Source of the DNA: CAYLJJ01 sp964384025
GTDB taxonomy: Bacteria > Myxococcota_A > Bradymonadia > UBA7976 > UBA1532
DNA: 20,839 nucleotides
Assembly: GCA_964384025.1 (NCBI GenBank)
Contig: CAYLJJ010000100.1
Location: 1-20,839, forward strand
Direction: 5' to 3'
Shown here one piece after another: positions 20,552-20,839 of the stretch (its first letter is position 1; every line of letters starts with the position of its first letter). The notes beneath the pieces were generated by a model, which made no database searches, was not told the DNA's origin, and worked only from the letters and a program-made list of their open reading frames with translations. A program made the position numbers and the translations under genes.

Positions 20552-20839
20552 GGTAATGCTGAAGATGTAATGATTAACAATTACTCTTTGGTTACATGTT
20601 ATAATTATGAACAAAGTTCCATATCACCCCAATATTGTTCTCTAACTTCTTTGAAAATGGCAAATTCTTGCGGATAAGTCGCGAGATTCTCTGGCGTAAC
20701 GTACAGTTCAAGCGTTCAATATGATTAATTAGTCCAGATCCTTTAGCTACGGCGCGATGCCTTTTAGATGGAATAATTTTTTTCATTCTCCGTACCGTGG
20801 GTAAAAACCCTGCACTTTAGTGCAAGACTTTAGTATAAT
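20552..20839 (-). mobile_element. IS1-family element, 3' end (runs out of the window or is truncated)
   Basis: GGTAATGCTGAAGATGTAATG at 20552 onward looks like an IS1 terminal repeat (IS1 ends begin GGTAATG or GGTGATG). It is followed 40 bases later by the stop of an IS1-type transposase gene on the minus strand. It interrupts the IS4-family gene within the DIKD motif. The other end is not visible. Confidence 0.75.
20592..20812 (-). pseudogene. IS1-family transposase (InsB-like), C-terminal fragment
   Basis: The frame reads IIPSKRHRAVAKGSGLINHIERLNCTLRQRISRLIRKNLPFSKKLENNIGVIWNFVHNYN, the typical C-terminus of IS1 transposases (NHIERFN-TLRQR-SRLVRKTLSFSKKLENHIGAIWYF). An ATG at 20784-20786 lies inside the family domain, and the frame closes with a TAA about 27 bases upstream of it, where the family sequence would continue. 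So the gene is truncated or frameshifted near 20812. The remaining 27 bases of the window hold only a short palindrome. Confidence 0.8.

Noticed and set aside
20225..20614. A 129-residue minus-strand gene read as one intact protein.
   Set aside because: Only the part up to about 20551 is IS4 transposase; the rest is out-of-context translation of an IS1 terminal region.
20811..20824. Palindrome TGCACTTTAGTGCA near the window end as terminator or attachment site.
   Set aside because: The stem is only six pairs with no T run, and it lies within or beside IS1 debris; it is likely chance.

Overview
The window looks like chromosome from a Gram-negative bacterium, plausibly a Myxococcota/Bradymonadota-type (former Deltaproteobacteria) lineage. 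This is inferred from one giant DUF11-repeat outer-membrane protein, an aspartate- and cysteine-rich lipoprotein, and several secreted proteins with Sec signal peptides. There are no RNA genes or CRISPR arrays that I can support.

Layout. Positions 1-4126 are a junkyard of insertion sequences and cut genes. A complete IS4-family element (70-1399, with terminal inverted repeats and a 7-bp target duplication) sits inside the 3' end of an IS3-family transposase gene. It is followed by an AT-rich orphan membrane protein gene (1553-2527), a small Cys-rich lipoprotein gene and the 3' remnant of a TPR protein gene (both minus strand), and a dead IS5-family element (3178-4126). Positions 4228-18357 hold three minus-strand genes for exported proteins: a predicted outer-membrane beta-barrel (17428-18357), a signal-peptide plus SH3-like protein (16620-17315), and a 4084-residue protein filling 4228-16482. 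The giant has a signal peptide, an N-terminal Cys-containing head, about 14 DUF11-like beta-sandwich repeats, CnaB/SdrD-like linker domains, a degenerate OmpA-like domain, four exact-length 12-residue repeats, an Ig-like domain and a C-terminal barrel of roughly 850-900 residues. Divergently from these, 18658-20132 encode a two-gene ABC-2 exporter (ATPase plus permease, coupled by a TAATG overlap). Positions 20147-20839 are a second IS nest: an old IS1-like end, a truncated cousin of the IS4 element inserted in it, and an IS1-family element inserted in that.

How the genes may work together. The three minus-strand genes all act beyond the inner membrane and may form one envelope/surface module: the giant would anchor itself by its own barrel and project a long repeat stalk. 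The substrate of the ABC exporter cannot be read from the sequence. The GC-richer block 4228-20132 is bracketed on both sides by IS relics, and base composition changes sharply at its left edge, so the left 4 kb looks acquired or rearranged.
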